Of a DNA stretch of 64,000 bases, positions 1 through 13,155 are shown in pieces. The stretch is from Zasmidium citrigriseum (Eukaryota > Ascomycota > Dothideomycetes > Mycosphaerellales > Mycosphaerellaceae): assembly GCA_002786025.1 (NCBI GenBank), contig NHNW01000046.1, positions 310,001-374,000 on the forward strand, read 5' to 3'. Every line of letters begins with the position of its first letter. Within the stretch, counting starts at the first letter, position 1. The notes below the pieces were generated by a model. That model was not told where the DNA came from. It saw nothing but the letters and a program-made list of their open reading frames with translations, and made no database searches. Made by a program: the position numbers and the translations under genes.

Positions 1-619
1 GCGCTAACGAGATATAGACTATCGTATAAGCTAGCTTCCCTAATACCTAGCTAGTTTACTATAGGCTATATAATTACTAAAAATCGACCTCTAGAAACTA
101 GCCTATAGATACTTAGAGGCCCTTCTTTCGACTCGTCCGAATATATTAGGAGTTATCGCGATCTCTAAATTCTACCCCTTAGCCTCGATCTTAAAGCTAA
201 AGGCTAGCGGCGGCGATAGTAACCTTCGAAATCTAGTGTTTTAAGGCTAGTAATAGGGTCGCTAAATTATTCTAATTATTTATCTTAGTAGTTATATACC
301 CGCGCCCGCGTCTAATAGTTTAGTAACTAACCTCGAAATTTAGGCTATTACGTAAGCTATATTTAGAGAGTCCCTAGAGGCCTAAGTTATTATAGATACC
401 CTAGTATTCGCTAAAGTACCTATTAGATCTAGTTTAAGGCTATCGTATTACTATAAATCTAGACTCTAACACTAAGATAGGTAATAACGTACTAGATAGT
501 AGTTCGTCTAGACTATCTAACCCGCTATCGAGTAGTCTAACTAGCGAAGAGGACGAAGTCTAGTAGGCTACTAATTTACTATCCGAATCGAACCTTAATA
601 CTCTAGATCTAGATCTAAA

Positions 620-3600
620 TCTAAATCTAAATCCCCTAGCTTCCGACTTTAGTCTAGAGATAGCTAAGTAACTTAGTATAGCTATAAGTAGCGAGAAGTA
701 GTAGGAGTAGTAGTAGCTAGAGCCTCGTTAGTCGAAGCGTAAGAAGGCGCTAGTAACGTACTAAGAGTAACCTTTAGAAGATTTCGAGGAAGAGCTAGAG
801 CTACTAGATACTCGGCCTAGTCGTATAGATAGATTTAACCTCGAGATTAAGGCTATTAGCGAGGATAATAACGATAACGAGGAGAAAGACGAGTCTAAGG
901 AAGAGGAAGACTTCGAGGAAGAGGAAGATAATTAGTAAGCTCTAGCTAGTAGATAGACTAGAGCGAGTACTAGAATCGCTATATAAGGTATAGCTAGAGG
1001 TAAGGCGGACGAGAGTAATTCTAAGGCCGATAAAGCCGAGCGTAAATAGTACTTCTAGTAGGTTATAGCGGCTATCGAGGAGGGTCTATTATCTATCCTA
1101 GAGATTATCTATCGCTAGATATAGAATAGTAAGCCGAAGAAGAGGTAGAAGTACTACCGCCGCTTAAAGTCTATCCTTAAGATATTCCCTAACGAGTAGT
1201 ATATCTCTCTACGTAAGATACGTAACGGATTAAAGAGTCTTATTAGCTTTAAGTTCTTTAGAGATTACTTTCTAGTAGAGCGTAGCCGCTAGACGCTAGA
1301 TCTAAATACTATTATCGACCTAGTTAAGGAGAAGGCTCTAGACTAGTACAAGATAATATTTAAGCTATTACGTAACCGTCGTATAGAGTAGACGTACTAC
1401 TAGAACCGTAGATATAAGGATCCGCGTAAGATAGTTCGTAAGCGTATTATAACTATTACTTGTATAGTCGTCTACGTACTCGTAACTAAGAGCTCTTTAT
1501 AGTAGCTAAAGGCGGTCGTAATATACTTTATACTTACTAGTATTAAGCGTCGTATTATTACAGGCTTAAATAATATAGGTGTTTATAGTTTATATCGTAC
1601 GGGCTAGATACTCCTTATAGAGAATACGAATATCTAGGAGTAGGAGTTAAAGAAGAAGGCTAAGAAGTACTATAAGTATATAGTAGTTATCTATAATAAC
1701 TTTAATCGATAGGAGAAGTACCGAGACTAGCTTATTAGAGATACTAACCGCTAGTAGAACTTTACGATATCTTATATAGTTATCTCTAAGGATATTCTAG
1801 AAGATAGCTTACGTCTAGATATACTATAGTATACCTAGGAGCTAGATCCGGCCGAGATTGTCTAGTTAATTACCTTAGATAATAAGAGCGAGCCTATTAC
1901 TCTATAGTATATCGAGTAGGCTATCTATTACTACTACCTACGCGAGGTAGATAAGATCTTCGATAAGGATCGTAAGGTAGATAAGAATATATAGCGTCTA
2001 GAGTAGCTAAAGATATCTAAGGTCGACTATAAGAAGACTAAGATATATCTACTACTAGTCTCTCTTTACGACGAGGTAACTTTAGCTAGGTCGTACGGCG
2101 TCCGAGACGATATCTTCCTTAACTTCCTTAATCTAGATCGCGAGAAAGACTTCGAGTAGGTTATACGCCTAGTAGTCGGCGATAATATAACTATCGTATA
2201 TATATAGGGTATAAAGGTAGAGAGCGGAGAGTCGACTAAAGCGTACGATAAGAACTAGTAGCTTCTTCCCTCCCCTATAGGCTAGTTCTATATATTTATA
2301 AACGCCTACTTCTTACTTTTACGTACCTACTAGTCTACTAATAAGGTAGGCGATAAGCTAGATTATTTATTACTCGAGGATACTAACTTCTTCGATATTA
2401 GGGGTGCTACTAATAAGAAGCCTAAGTTCTTCTTAACCTCTAGTCTCGTATACTATAGCTTCCGGGCCCGTATTAACGCCCTCTTTATTTAGGAGCTCGT
2501 AGACTATAGATTATTAAACTTTAAGAGTACGGCCGAGAAGGATACTCGGTAAGCTACTATTAAGAAGGTAGTTAAGAAGATAAGGCCTAGAGTATATCTT
2601 ACTATCGTAAAGGCTATCTATAAGAAGGCTTTTACTACTAATACGTAGACTAGAAAGGCTAAGGATACTACCTAAGGCGCCGCTAACTAAGGTGCCTCTT
2701 CTTCGACTACCGCTAGTTAGGGTACCTCTTCGGATAGTCCTAATAACGCCTTTACTACTATAAGTCGTATATTATAGGAAATAGTCTTATTTATAACCGT
2801 ACGGAAGGCGGTACGTATATAGGATATCGGTTATCTTCGACGAGTAGTTAACTACCTTATCTTAGCTTTTAGAGGCGCTAGAGCGCGGAACTACGTAGAC
2901 CTAATAGTATATCTTCGATAGCTCCTTTCTAACGCTATAGATAAGGTACTCTAGAAGGTAATACTATCGTCTAGAATAATTAATCTATCGGGTAAGCGGG
3001 GTAAAGCCGTTACTACTAATAAGGCTCTAGAATTATAGAATCTCGAATACTCGGAGGCTATTAAGTATTCTACTAGTACGGATATCGCTACGACGATTCG
3101 TAAGACGGCCCTTAACGTACTAGCTACCTAGGTACTAAGGAATATGTTCGAGACCTTAGGCGCTATTAGTTACGAAGGTATAAGCTCGTACTCCTCGAGA
3201 GATACCTCTAATAATATATTTAACGTCGTAGATCGCCTATTTAACGACGGGCTTACGAAGTAGTAGAAGACTATTAGAGACGAGGACAAGACTACATTAT
3301 CGGACGATATTATATAGGCTAGTATCGAATCGTTACGTAGGAGGGTTAATAAGCTAAATAAATCGAATAAGGCCCTTACCTATAGTAAGACTATCGTCTA
3401 ACTAGAGGACTTTAATACTAAGGAGGCCGAGTAGCGGTTTAGCGATACTAATTACGGCCTAGTTAAAGAAGGTATCGTAGACGAAGACGATAAGAAAATA
3501 GAGATCCTTTAGTTAGCGAATATACTTATAGAAGGAGTAGAGGCTAATACGGAGGTTAAAATCGATCTCTAGCTAGGTTAGGAGATAGATTTTACTAGCT

Positions 3601-3650
3601 AGGCTTAGTAGATAGACTATAGTCGATATCGTATTAATAGCTAGCGATAG
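620..3650 (+). pseudogene. DUF6589-like protein, RIP-inactivated
   Basis: One frame can be followed for about 1,000 codons, broken almost only by TAG/TAA at positions that fit former glutamines. An acidic Glu/Asp-rich segment near 780-940 comes first. The core near 1,670-2,500 resembles DUF6589: a YNNFN-RD-like segment (1,690-1,740), a VGDNIT-like segment near 2,170 matching the family's GDQLT box, and LLPSP-QFY near 2,255 matching its LLP-P-FH box. Near 2,960-3,000 an INLSGK stretch fits the conserved C-terminal region. DUF6589 proteins are common in fungal repetitive elements; their activity is not established. The assignment is from remembered family features, not a search. Confidence 0.6.
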
Positions 3651-4159
3651 AACTAATAAGATTAATAAGACTAGAGCGTTAGTAGGTAGGTAGGTAGGTA
3701 GGTACGGAAAGATAGTTAGCGTATTAGGTATAGCTACTTTTCTAACCTTACCTCTTAACTTTAATAAACCTTCCTATAGTAGTTCTTCTACGAAGTGTAG
3801 GTATTACTTCGTAGAAGAATAATATAGGGAAGGTAATTAGTAAACTAAAAGCAGGGACTTTATTCAATACGTAGCTTATTAGGAGTAAAGGCGAAAATAG
3901 ACTTTCGAAGGAAGGAAGGTATAATTAACTACTTACTATTATCGCCTATTAAGAATCTAGCCTAGGTAAAGGATTCCCTAATAAGTTCTTCTACGAAGTA
4001 AGCGCTTTACTTCGTAGAAAAATAATAATAGGAGTAAATTAAAAGCGAGTATATAAATAGGGATAATAGTAGACAAGAAATTAAAAAGGCGGCTTTCGTC
4101 CTAAATGTTTCTTCCTTCTTCCTTAACTAATAATACTATTACGCCGCCTTACTAAGTAC

Positions 4160-5440
4160 TACTACTATAATAATAATAATACCTACTATACTACTACTAC
4201 TATACTACTACTACCTTACTACTACCGCCTTACTACTACTACCCGCCTACTATACGCGCTCGTCGTTTCGTCCTATCTATTATTAAGGATAACGAAGTAT
4301 ATCTCCTACGTCTTAAGTAGCGAGCTTAGTAGCTAACTAGCGATATAGAGTATTACTCTTAGCCGTACCTCTAGCCTATTCTATAGCGAGCTTCGCTTAT
4401 AATTTATTAATAGCGTTCGTCGTCCTAGCCTTAGTCCTTGTAAGGCTATATTTACGCGGTAGGTTTTATCTATAGCTCGCGCTCGTTCTACTAGTAAGTC
4501 TTTATCGGTAACGATTAAACTCTAGATAGTAGAATACTAATATTAATATAGCCCGTCTCCTCCTCGCCTACGCTATTACCTCTACCCGCGCCTATCTCGC
4601 TACTCGTTAGTCTACTACTAGTCGTTTTGTTAGTACTAGTCGCGCCCTTCTTTTTAGTAGGTCTCTAACGACTATTTAAATAGACGATAGTATACTAACC
4701 TTAATATAGTTACTCGCTTATAGGTACGCGCTCGCGAGCGTAGAGCTACTACTACCGCTACTACTACTACCTATATACGCTCTCCCTCTATATCGTCTAT
4801 TAGCGATAGTAGCTTATAAGTCTAGATTCTAGTCCTCGCTCGATCGATAACTAGACTAGTAGCTAATATAGAGGCGTAGTATACTTAACGACGACGACTT
4901 TATAGGCTTTAGGCCTAACGATACTACTACTACTCCTACTCCTACCGCCGCTATACCCTCCGCCGCTCCCTCTACTAGCCCTATCGCTAGCCCTCTCTCT
5001 ATCTCTACTACCCCTATTATAGCCCTAGTAGCCTCTAAGTCTACTATCGCCGCCGCCGCCGTACTACGCTCTATTAGTTAGCTAAAGGGGTTAACGTTAG
5101 TTATCCTTCGTTAGCCCTAGTAGACCGACTAGTAGTAGTTAGTAAGCCCTTAGAAATAGGGTAGTCTAGATAAGTAGAGCGCTAGTAATAAGAATCGTTA
5201 GTACTCCTACTCGACTATAAGTTTAACTCTAGAGATATACTATATATAAATCGAGAGCTAACTATTTAGTAGGCTAGCTATATTATAGAGGAGATTAGCG
5301 TTCCGCGCGCTAGTAGGCCTTACTAGAACTACGTTCGCTAGAGGACCGTCTGCTTAGTCGCGCCTACTAGCAGTAAGTATACGCGCTACGTACGCGATAG
5401 CGTACGCTATAAGTAGTAGATAGCTTCTTCTTTTTTACTT
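4160..5440 (+). pseudogene. Decayed reading frame, function unknown
   Basis: After a microsatellite-like stretch of ACT/CTA triplets (about 4,160-4,255), the plus strand has protein-like segments again interrupted mainly by TAG/TAA at likely glutamine positions. One near 4,265-4,420 reads as a charged segment; a Thr/Pro/Ala-Ser-rich segment lies near 4,920-5,070; a hydrophobic/basic segment follows to about 5,420. At least one frame change is needed. I do not recognise a family. It lies downstream of the DUF6589-like frame on the same strand and between hairpins 2 and 3. It may be a second gene of the outer element or simply its 3' region. Confidence 0.35.
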
Positions 5441-6345
5441 AGTATATAAATAAATCGCTAGCCCGTCTTAGTCGCTTATCTTAGTTAATTAGTATAAATC
5501 TTTCTTAAATTAGTATAAATCCTTCCTAAATTATAACTCTAAGTATACCTCTAATTACTATAGTTCTTCTACGAAGCGGCGTATATATATCGTAGAAAAA
5601 TCCCTCGTATTAAATAAGTATAGCTCTCGATATTAGTATCCCTAGCCCGCTTCTTAATATACTCTACCTTACCGTTATTCTCTTCGCCTAAGACTACCAA
5701 CGTAGGCCTAGCCGCTATTAGTAGAAGGGTTAAAGAATCGTAATCGGTATAAATCGTAATCGGTATCTATCGTTAAGGGCGGGAGAATATACTAGTAGTT
5801 AGAGCTTCGAATTCTTCTACAAAGTACTAGCCTAGCTTCGTAAAAGAATACGTAACTTTAGCGGCTACTAGCGACCCCTATTACTATTAATCGATCTAAG
5901 AATAACCTACCTACTAGCGCTAGGATAGTCCTACGCTCGAATTTCTCTATAAAGTAGCTACTACTTCGTAGAAGAATAGCTAAATTATCCTTTCCTATAT
6001 CTACCTCTAACTCTTTCTTAAAACGCCTAAGTCTAAACTCCGCAAAATCCGTCTATTTATATAGATACCTATTACTATTAAATACCTTACCTTACCTCGC
6101 TAGCGCTAACGTTATATCGCGCTACTACCTACGCGCGACTATAAGTTTAATTCTTTGCTCTAACTTCTTCCTTCTTCCTTTATTAACCTCTAATACCTAC
6201 TAGCGTAGGACGATAACCTAGTCGCTACCCGCCTCGTTAACGTAGTAGTAATAGCTAATAGGTATTAGTTTCCGTCTAGCTTTACGACGTTAAACCGAGC
6301 GGTAGGCTAGCTACTATCTACCTTACTAAATAACCGAGTACCTAA

Positions 6346-6610
6346 GGGGTTTTAGCTTAAGGGTCTTTAGCTTAAGGGGTATTAGCTTATAGGCTATTAG
6401 CTTCTACGAAGGCCGGAAAGGTAGTAGACGCTAGACCGCTTTATATTTTAGTATAAAGGTTAGGAAAGGCGAAGACTACTAGACCGCTTCGTCCGTTAGG
6501 TTATTAGCTTCTACAAAGGCTAGAAAGGTAATAGACGCTAGCCCGCTTCGTACTTTAGTATAAAGGTCTAGAAAGGTAGATATCGCTAGACTACTTCGCT
6601 TCCTTTACTT
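6346..6610. repeat. Imperfect tandem repeats in the outer element
   Basis: A short unit around TTAGCTTAAGGGGT is repeated about three times at 6,348-6,405. A unit of roughly 130 bp follows, containing TATTAGCTTCTA, AAAGGTAGTAGACGCTAG and TATTTTAGTATAAAGG-like segments, present about twice to 6,610. The copies differ chiefly by transitions. No coding role is visible. Confidence 0.6.
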
Positions 6611-8149
6611 AGTACTATTACTATCTATCTAGAATCGATAAGATTCTACTTAGTCGGCCTTATACCTTATCCTTATTATTTAGTTAGCTGCTAGCTATAG
6701 CGTAATATATCCTCCTACCTAGTACTAGAATCGATAAGATTCTAGTAGATTAGTAGGCGCTACTAACTATAATAGTATTACTATCCTTCTTTTACTTAGT
6801 CTATCTAAGTCTATTAAGTCGTTAATAGGGTACTAGTACCTACCTACGAGTCGCCTTCGGGTTACCTACCTTTAGCCGTATTAGTTACTACTTACGACGA
6901 CCTTAATAGCTACGCTCCGCCCGATATAATAGTACTCTAGTATCGAGGCGTTAAACTATCTATACTATTATTATAAGAGGTACTATTTATAATATAGTCT
7001 CCTCGGCTATAAAAGAGGCGCCTAGATACTATACGTTATCTAGTACCGTTAGTTATAAGAGTACACTTAGGTCCTAAGACTTCGACTCTAGTTAAAGTCT
7101 AAAGACGTTTACGCTTAACGACGATCGGCGCTATATACTTATTAGCCCTTTTATATTATAGCTTGAAGGTCCTCCTATTAGGTATTAGATTACTTATAGA
7201 ACTAATACTTCCTAGGCGGCGGCGGCTAGTACTTAACTTGTTTCGAGTAAGAATATTATTAACGTCGTCGTTTACGTTATACTAATAATCTACTCTACTT
7301 TAGTATTATAGAGAAGAGGGTCTTATACTAAACCTTAGATCCTTATATCCTTATAGCCTATATAATTAGGGCTCCGTTCCGCCTGTCTACTTATTACTCT
7401 AGTATTAATAATAGATAGTAGTACTATATATGTTTCCCTAGCCTTAGCCTAGTCGATAAGTATATAATTACGATAGTAGAGGTAAGTATTTCCTCTATAA
7501 AGTAGGTATTATACTAAGTAGTTAAATAAACCTCCTCTTTAAGCGTAGACCTCCTCTTCTACGATACCTAAACTAGTAGGAAGGACTCGGGGTAATAGAA
7601 ATAGTAATAGAGGGACTTAGTAGTAATAGGGGACTTAGTAGTAATAGTAGTAGTAGAGGAATTTAGGGTAAGATAGCGAAATTGGTCGTAGGTGTACGTG
7701 TCGCGTCGATACTCGATAGCGCTATAATAGAGAGTTAATATTATTAACGATATTTATTAATAGAAGGTAGGATATTATATAGGGATTTCGAGAAAGCGAT
7801 TTTTCTATAAAGTAAGAGACTTACTTTGTAGAAAAATTATAGTCTCTACACCTTATCTAATCTACCTAGTATATTAATAGGCGCTAGTAGGTATCCGAAC
7901 TCTAAGTTTTTCTACGAAGCGTGTCTCTTACTTTGTAGAAGAATAGAAAGTTATAGTAGAAGGAAGGATCTAGCTATACTTACTAGTCCTTAACCTTTTA
8001 CGTCCTTATATTAATAATACTATTAGTACTATCGAAACGAATAATCGAGAAATATATATTTTATTATTAGAACCTAAACGCTTCTACGATTACTAAGAGA
8101 ACTATACGCTACCTATACTAGATATATTAATCTAACCTACTCTCTACTC

Positions 8150-9073
8150 TCTCCGCCTAGTACAACTACTTTAACGCTCTTATTCCTTTAGCGTAAGCCT
8201 TCTCGTACGCGAAGACCGACGTACGCCCTTATCCTCCTACTAGTCCTCTTCCTCTAAATCGACCGTATACTATATACTCTAATAGACGGCGTTATATTAG
8301 CGCTAAATAGCTTCTAGGTCGATATCTTTAAAGTCGAAGGATAAGCTGTATATATTAGAAGAGGGTTAAGTAGTAGAGGTAGAGCCTTTCTTTATAGGCT
8401 ACTTACCTTTCTCCTCTCCCTTACGCTTCGTACTAGCCCTAGTCTAAGAGTACGTCTAAGCTACTACTTTAGCCGTAGTCTTCTTATAGAGGTTATTCTT
8501 AAGGATAGCGTTTTCGAGCGCTAAGTAGTCTATATCTTTACGTATTCCGTTAAGGCGGTCTTACCGTAATACTAGTAGCGGCGGTAGTAGTACTAGCTAG
8601 ATAGTAGGTATAGTACTACTAAGGGCGGTAGCGGTATAGGTATCCTTACGGGCCTTCTTCTTAGCTTTAGCCTTCTTAGCCTTCTCGCGATTCTTCTAGT
8701 TACGCTCCTCGATATTAGCTTCGTACGCCTCGTATATACGAAAACTAATAGCGTCTACCTTAGTAACGAGATTATTAATAGTATCTTAATCTTACTTCTA
8801 GTACTACTCGCGAAGACCTATTAGTACTAGATCCTTCTACTTACTACGCTTTACTTTAGCTACCTCGATCTCCCTTAGTACGTACTCTATATTATATTCG
8901 AAAGCTAGGTTAAACTTATTAAACTTCTAGTACTTATAGAAGACGTTATATAGGTCCTAAAGAAGCTCGTCTAGTATAAAGAAGTCCGAGAGTACGACGA
9001 ACGCGCGGCTATTAAAGATATTAGGGAACCGCTAGTCTACCTTCTTCGAATACTACTCCTTTAGTAATAGTAG
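8150..9073 (-). pseudogene. RecQ-like helicase pseudogene, C-terminal part
   Basis: The minus strand reads as a long, very charged frame, including a run of about 30 residues rich in Lys and Ala near 8,640-8,730, again with stops at former glutamines. It is the continuation of the helicase frame at 35,290-37,850. When the LTR element between the 5-bp duplications is ignored, the minus-strand frame passes from 35,290 into 9,073. The charged coiled-coil-like tail is not diagnostic by itself. Confidence 0.5.
9069..9073. repeat. Target-site duplication, left copy (AGTAG)
   Basis: The five bases immediately left of the left LTR match the five at 35,285-35,289. The last A of the right LTR overlaps the duplication, so the true duplication is four or five bases. 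Confidence 0.6.
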
Positions 9074-9431
9074 TATAACCCGACGCCTATAGACTAACCT
9101 ACCTATACGCGCTAAGTAGGTAATAGAGCTATAGAGGGGTTATAGGCGATAGATCTTAATAGAGGGTATAATATAGCTCTATTAGTAGGTTCGGATATAC
9201 GGAGGTATTCGTATATATAGAGGTGCTTCCGAAGGAAGCTATAAAAGAAGAGAAGAAGTTTAGTATATAGGATTTTACTATATCTATCTATATCGTATAA
9301 TATATAAGAAACTAGTCGTGTGTATGTAAAGTAGGTGTCGTAATAATAATAAAGGTACTCGCCGCTCGGAAGTTAAAGATAGGCACTAGTAGCCTCGGCA
9401 TTTGCCGTAGAAGCTAGCTAGCTAGCTAATA
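9074..9431 (-). repeat. 3' LTR (left copy)
   Basis: Matches 34,928-35,285 at the same length. By eye I count about 16 differences, all transitions. It contains a TAGCTAGC run near its minus-strand start. The right copy has more TpA than this one. Confidence 0.93.
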
Positions 9432-9440
9432 TTCCCTCCC
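9432..9440 (-). other. Polypurine tract
   Basis: TTCCCTCCC on the plus strand is GGGAGGGAA on the minus strand and abuts the 3' LTR. This is the usual plus-strand primer site of LTR retroelements and fixes the element's orientation together with the gag and pol frames. Confidence 0.7.
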
Positions 9441-9589
9441 TTACTATAAGTCTAACCCGTAGACTTATACCTTTATGCCTAGAAATTAATCGCAATCTAT
9501 TATAGAATAAAGGAAAACATTAATTAGAAATCTTATCCTATAGTACCTACTATAGCGTTTATACTCTAGCGGGGTACGAACGATAATAG

Positions 9590-12500
9590 CCTTACTCTAG
9601 CATATTCCTATCCTTATCCATAGCTATACCGTCGTCGTTAATAAAATTTCCTTCTAAGATAGATAACTCCTTACCCTCTAGGAGTTTAGGAATAGGCGCC
9701 TCGAAAGTAGACGGCAACCTACTAAAGTCCCTATTATTATTAAAGTAGGAGTTATCGCTAAAGGCCTTCTTCTCTATTCCCTAAACGACCGCCTACTTCT
9801 TATAGAATTTATTCGTAGCTATAGTACGATACTTACGAAGCTAGATTAACTACCTAGAGTTAGCGTTATTTAGTCTAGTATTATAGTACTCTTATAATAT
9901 ACAGTATATCTTATACTAGTTATTAATAACTATTAGATCGGACTACCGATACTAAGCAATTAACGTATCTCTAATAGGCTAGGTTGAATCTATCTTAATC
10001 GTAGCTAGAAAGCGGAAGGGGATCTTACTAAAGATATTAGCGAATCTAGAAGGTGTTACCTTTAGAGCTACGAGATCGCGGTAAGACGTATTTAGATTAG
10101 TCTAGCTACTACTACTAGGAATCTTAAGTACTTCTCCCTAAGAGTCTACCTTAACGAGCTAGGGGAATAAGTTAATTCGCTCCTTAGTCTACTTTTAGGT
10201 ACCGTATAGTAAGGAAGGTATAGAAATCCGAACATCGAGCTTACTATATAGAATAGGCTTCTAGTTAGTATCGTACTTCTTAGCGTCCTTAGGTATCTAT
10301 ATCTTCTTATTAATAGTCTTAATCTTAGCTTTAGATTATAGTCCTCGGCGCTCCTTAAGTAACTTTACCTAGGGATCCTACTTCTTACGCTTATATATAC
10401 TAGGGATAATAATAGTACAGTCGCTAGAATCTTCGGCTAGAAGAGTAAGTAAGCCCTATATTATATTCTACCTACCCTTAGGCGTATATATACGCTCGAT
10501 ATTAAAGTCTAAGTAGCGGAAGGCTTAAGCTCCTATATTACTCTTCTTAGTACTACTAGCCCTATATTAATCCTTAATATAGTAGGAGTATAACATAAGG
10601 GTAGGGTAAGAGTCTAAGCGTAGTAGTATATAGAGGAGGTAGTAGATAGGGTTAGTCCTTATTAACTACTAAATTAATCCGTAAACTATAGTACGTCCCT
10701 ATCCTAGGTTATACTTCTCTCGAATTAAGCGCTAGTACTATTAATATATCCGTACCTTATCTATAGTAATATTATAGATAGTATTCCTAGCTAAAGCTAG
10801 ATTATTTCTAGGGTTCTTAGCGTAGAAGGGACTCTCCTACTAGTTAAAGAGGCCTTTTAAGGTAAGGTTACCGTTCTTCTCCTAGTTATCCTTACTTAGT
10901 TCGCCTACTATATACGATATAGTAGGGGCTAAGTTTAGAAAAGGAATCTTCTAGCTTATAGGCATATTATATGTTTAGGCTATAAAGCGATAGGGACTAA
11001 GGGCATTAGAAGGGACGTTAGGGCGGTAAAGTATATCGAACTAGTTAGGGTTCTAGCGGCGGAACCTATTAAGGTTGTCTTTAGTAGTAACTATAGCTCT
11101 AACCTTACTCGTTAAGGTAGCGTAGTTACCTTATTAGTTTAGTATTCCTAGGATTCTACTTATAAATAGTCGTAAGTAATTATAGTAGAGTAGGCTCGCG
11201 CTTTAGCGCTTGCCGTTCTCGTTATAATCTACAAGATATTGCCGGACTTAATTATTAGTAAACTTCGGCTTATTCTTATTAGTATAATTAATCTAAGCGA
11301 TTAAGGTAGCGTCTATAAATCCTAGACACTTATCGTAGATCTAAGCCTTATTATTATTAGGTAATAACGTACCGCTATAATTAGATACCGTAGGGGAGTT
11401 ACTAAAGGTACTAGAGGTAGGGCGAGAGAAGTTACTAGAGCTAGATCGAGGAAGGTTTCCTAATCTAGTACGAGGAAGGCTAGAGTTAGTTTAGCTATAG
11501 CTACTAGAGCGAGGAGGAGCTAGCGACTATTACGTAGGTGTAACTTAGCTAGAAGTAGGGTTACTCTTTAGACGATTAGGTAAGGCGTTAGATATAGAGC
11601 GCTAGTAGCTAGGCTAAGGAGGGTTCTAACCCTATACTAAGTTTAAGGGTAGTAGCTTCGTATAAGGGCGTAGATTTCTAGTAGGACCCTATTAAGACGG
11701 AGCGGGCTTCTCTTAAATAGAAGGGGGGGCGGGGTTAGTATTAGTCCGAGGACGGCTACTAGCTAGAGGAGGTCCTCGCTACTTACCCTAATTTAAAGAG
11801 CTAGTATTAGGCGTAGGTGTCTAAGATTCTTCTCGGATACGAGGGTCGACTAGGTAAAGGAACTAGTCCTCTAAATATAGTCTAAGGTTATTCTTCTTTA
11901 GCTATTCCTATACCTCCGCTAAGTTAAGATCTATAGTATCTACCTAAGCCTTCTTCCGGGTATTATCGATAGTATCTAGATTAGTCTACTTAACCTAGTA
12001 GTTCTTACTTAGGCTACCCTTGCCTTTCCGGTCTATAAGTCTCTAAATAAAGGCCTTACTAATACAAGGAGCAACTACTTTCCAATCCTTATAGCTAAGG
12101 ATAAAGGTAGTAAACTCCTTCTATCGTTAAGGCGGTACGCTAATATCGAGGAAGTACTATATAAAGTAACGCTTAATAGGCAAAGATAGCTAGGAAGCTA
12201 TAGCCTTCCTTAATACTATATACTAATTACGAGCCTTCTCTCCCTATATTAATACTTTGTCTAGCGCCTTATATTTACGACGATTAGGCGCTATATTAGT
12301 AGCCTTCTTAACGCGATCTACTATTTCTAGTATACCGACTAATCGTCCCTCGATAAAGTAGTTAGTATATACGTAGATAAAGTTAGTAAGGTTAGTCTTA
12401 TTCTCGTCGCTTAGAGTCTTAAGGAAGTCGCCGAGCTAATCTAAGTTCTTATTAAGTACGCTTAGGGAGTCGTCGGTAACCGAAGGGAACTAGCGGTCGC

Positions 12501-12845
12501 GGAAGTCTCTAATATAGTCTATAGATCTAAGGAGTTATAATACCTTAAGCTTACCTAGCTTTACGAGACTATTAGCTAGATTAGAGCTAGCTAGTATAGT
12601 AGGTATTAGCGCTTTACCGCCTAACTTTACTATAGTATTAGAGCGGGCGGAAAGTAATAGAGGTATTAGTAGGTATTTGGTAAAGTCGGTAAGGGTAGAA
12701 CTACTAATAGAGGAAGAGCTCGAAGAAGTCGGAAGATTCGAGGTACTAAAGGCGGTAGTATTGTCGGTATTATTAAAGTTAAGAGGTTACTAGAATAGAA
12801 GGGGGCTTAAGTACCTATAGCAGTAGCTAGCTTTACGGACTAAGC
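9590..12845 (-). pseudogene. Long unrecognised frame of the LTR element (about 1,080 codons)
   Basis: The minus strand can be read for more than 1,000 codons from about 12,845 to 9,560, interrupted almost only at former glutamines. The first third has a Ser/Thr-rich patch and a charged region; the middle is rich in Ser, Pro, Asn and Gln (about 11,400-11,800); the end is globular-looking (the last 100 codons before 9,600 are free of stops). I see no RT, protease, integrase or zinc-knuckle signature. It follows integrase and three smaller frames and is bounded by palindromes at 13,130 and 9,556. It could be a structural, envelope-like or captured host protein; nothing in it decides. Confidence 0.6.
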
Positions 12846-13155
12846 CGCTATAGTTATACGCGGTACCTTTAGTAAACTATAAATATTTGCGCTTCTAAAT
12901 TACTCGTATAGGTTCTATATATTCCGATACCTCGTAACTAGCTAGCTATACTATAATACGTGCTATATATAGTAGTTAATCGGATAGCGGTATATCGAGA
13001 GCTAGTTCCGTAAATCCGGAAGTAAAGGGGTCTAGTTTAGTTCTTAAGCGAGAAAGGCGATAGTAGTATCGTCCCCGTATATATACGTAGCTTATAGAGT
13101 CGTATAGGTAGCTAGTTAGGGAGGTTAGGCGTTTGTACCCTAGCGGGGTACGATC

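Larger units (their letters stand above)
3783..7943. repeat. Family of seven short hairpin repeats
   Basis: Seven inverted repeats share the arms TTCTTCTACGAAGT and ACTTCGTAGAAGAA around a loop of about 5-15 bases: 3,783-3,819 (perfect 14-bp stem), 3,986-4,022, 5,564-5,600, 5,812-5,849, 5,942-5,977, 7,800-7,836 and 7,907-7,943. Later copies differ mostly by transitions, consistent with RIP. Two pairs lie close together (5,812/5,942 and 7,800/7,907). All occur only between the DUF6589-like frame and the helicase remnant. They have no coding capacity. They could be tiny palindromic insertions, binding sites or structural elements. Confidence 0.85.
1..9073. mobile_element. Outer element, left part
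   Basis: This is the oldest layer. It runs in from the left window edge and is interrupted at 9,073 by the LTR retroelement; it resumes at about 35,290 and ends near 38,150. It holds a DUF6589-like reading frame (+), a second decayed frame (+), a cluster of hairpin repeats, and the 3' end of a RecQ-like helicase gene (-). No terminal repeat can be identified, because the left end lies outside the window. Positions 1-600 are heavily mutated DNA in which I see nothing specific. Confidence 0.6.

Noticed and set aside
3783..7943. CRISPR-like array
   Set aside because: Spacing is irregular, repeats are hairpins with variable loops, and the genome is eukaryotic.
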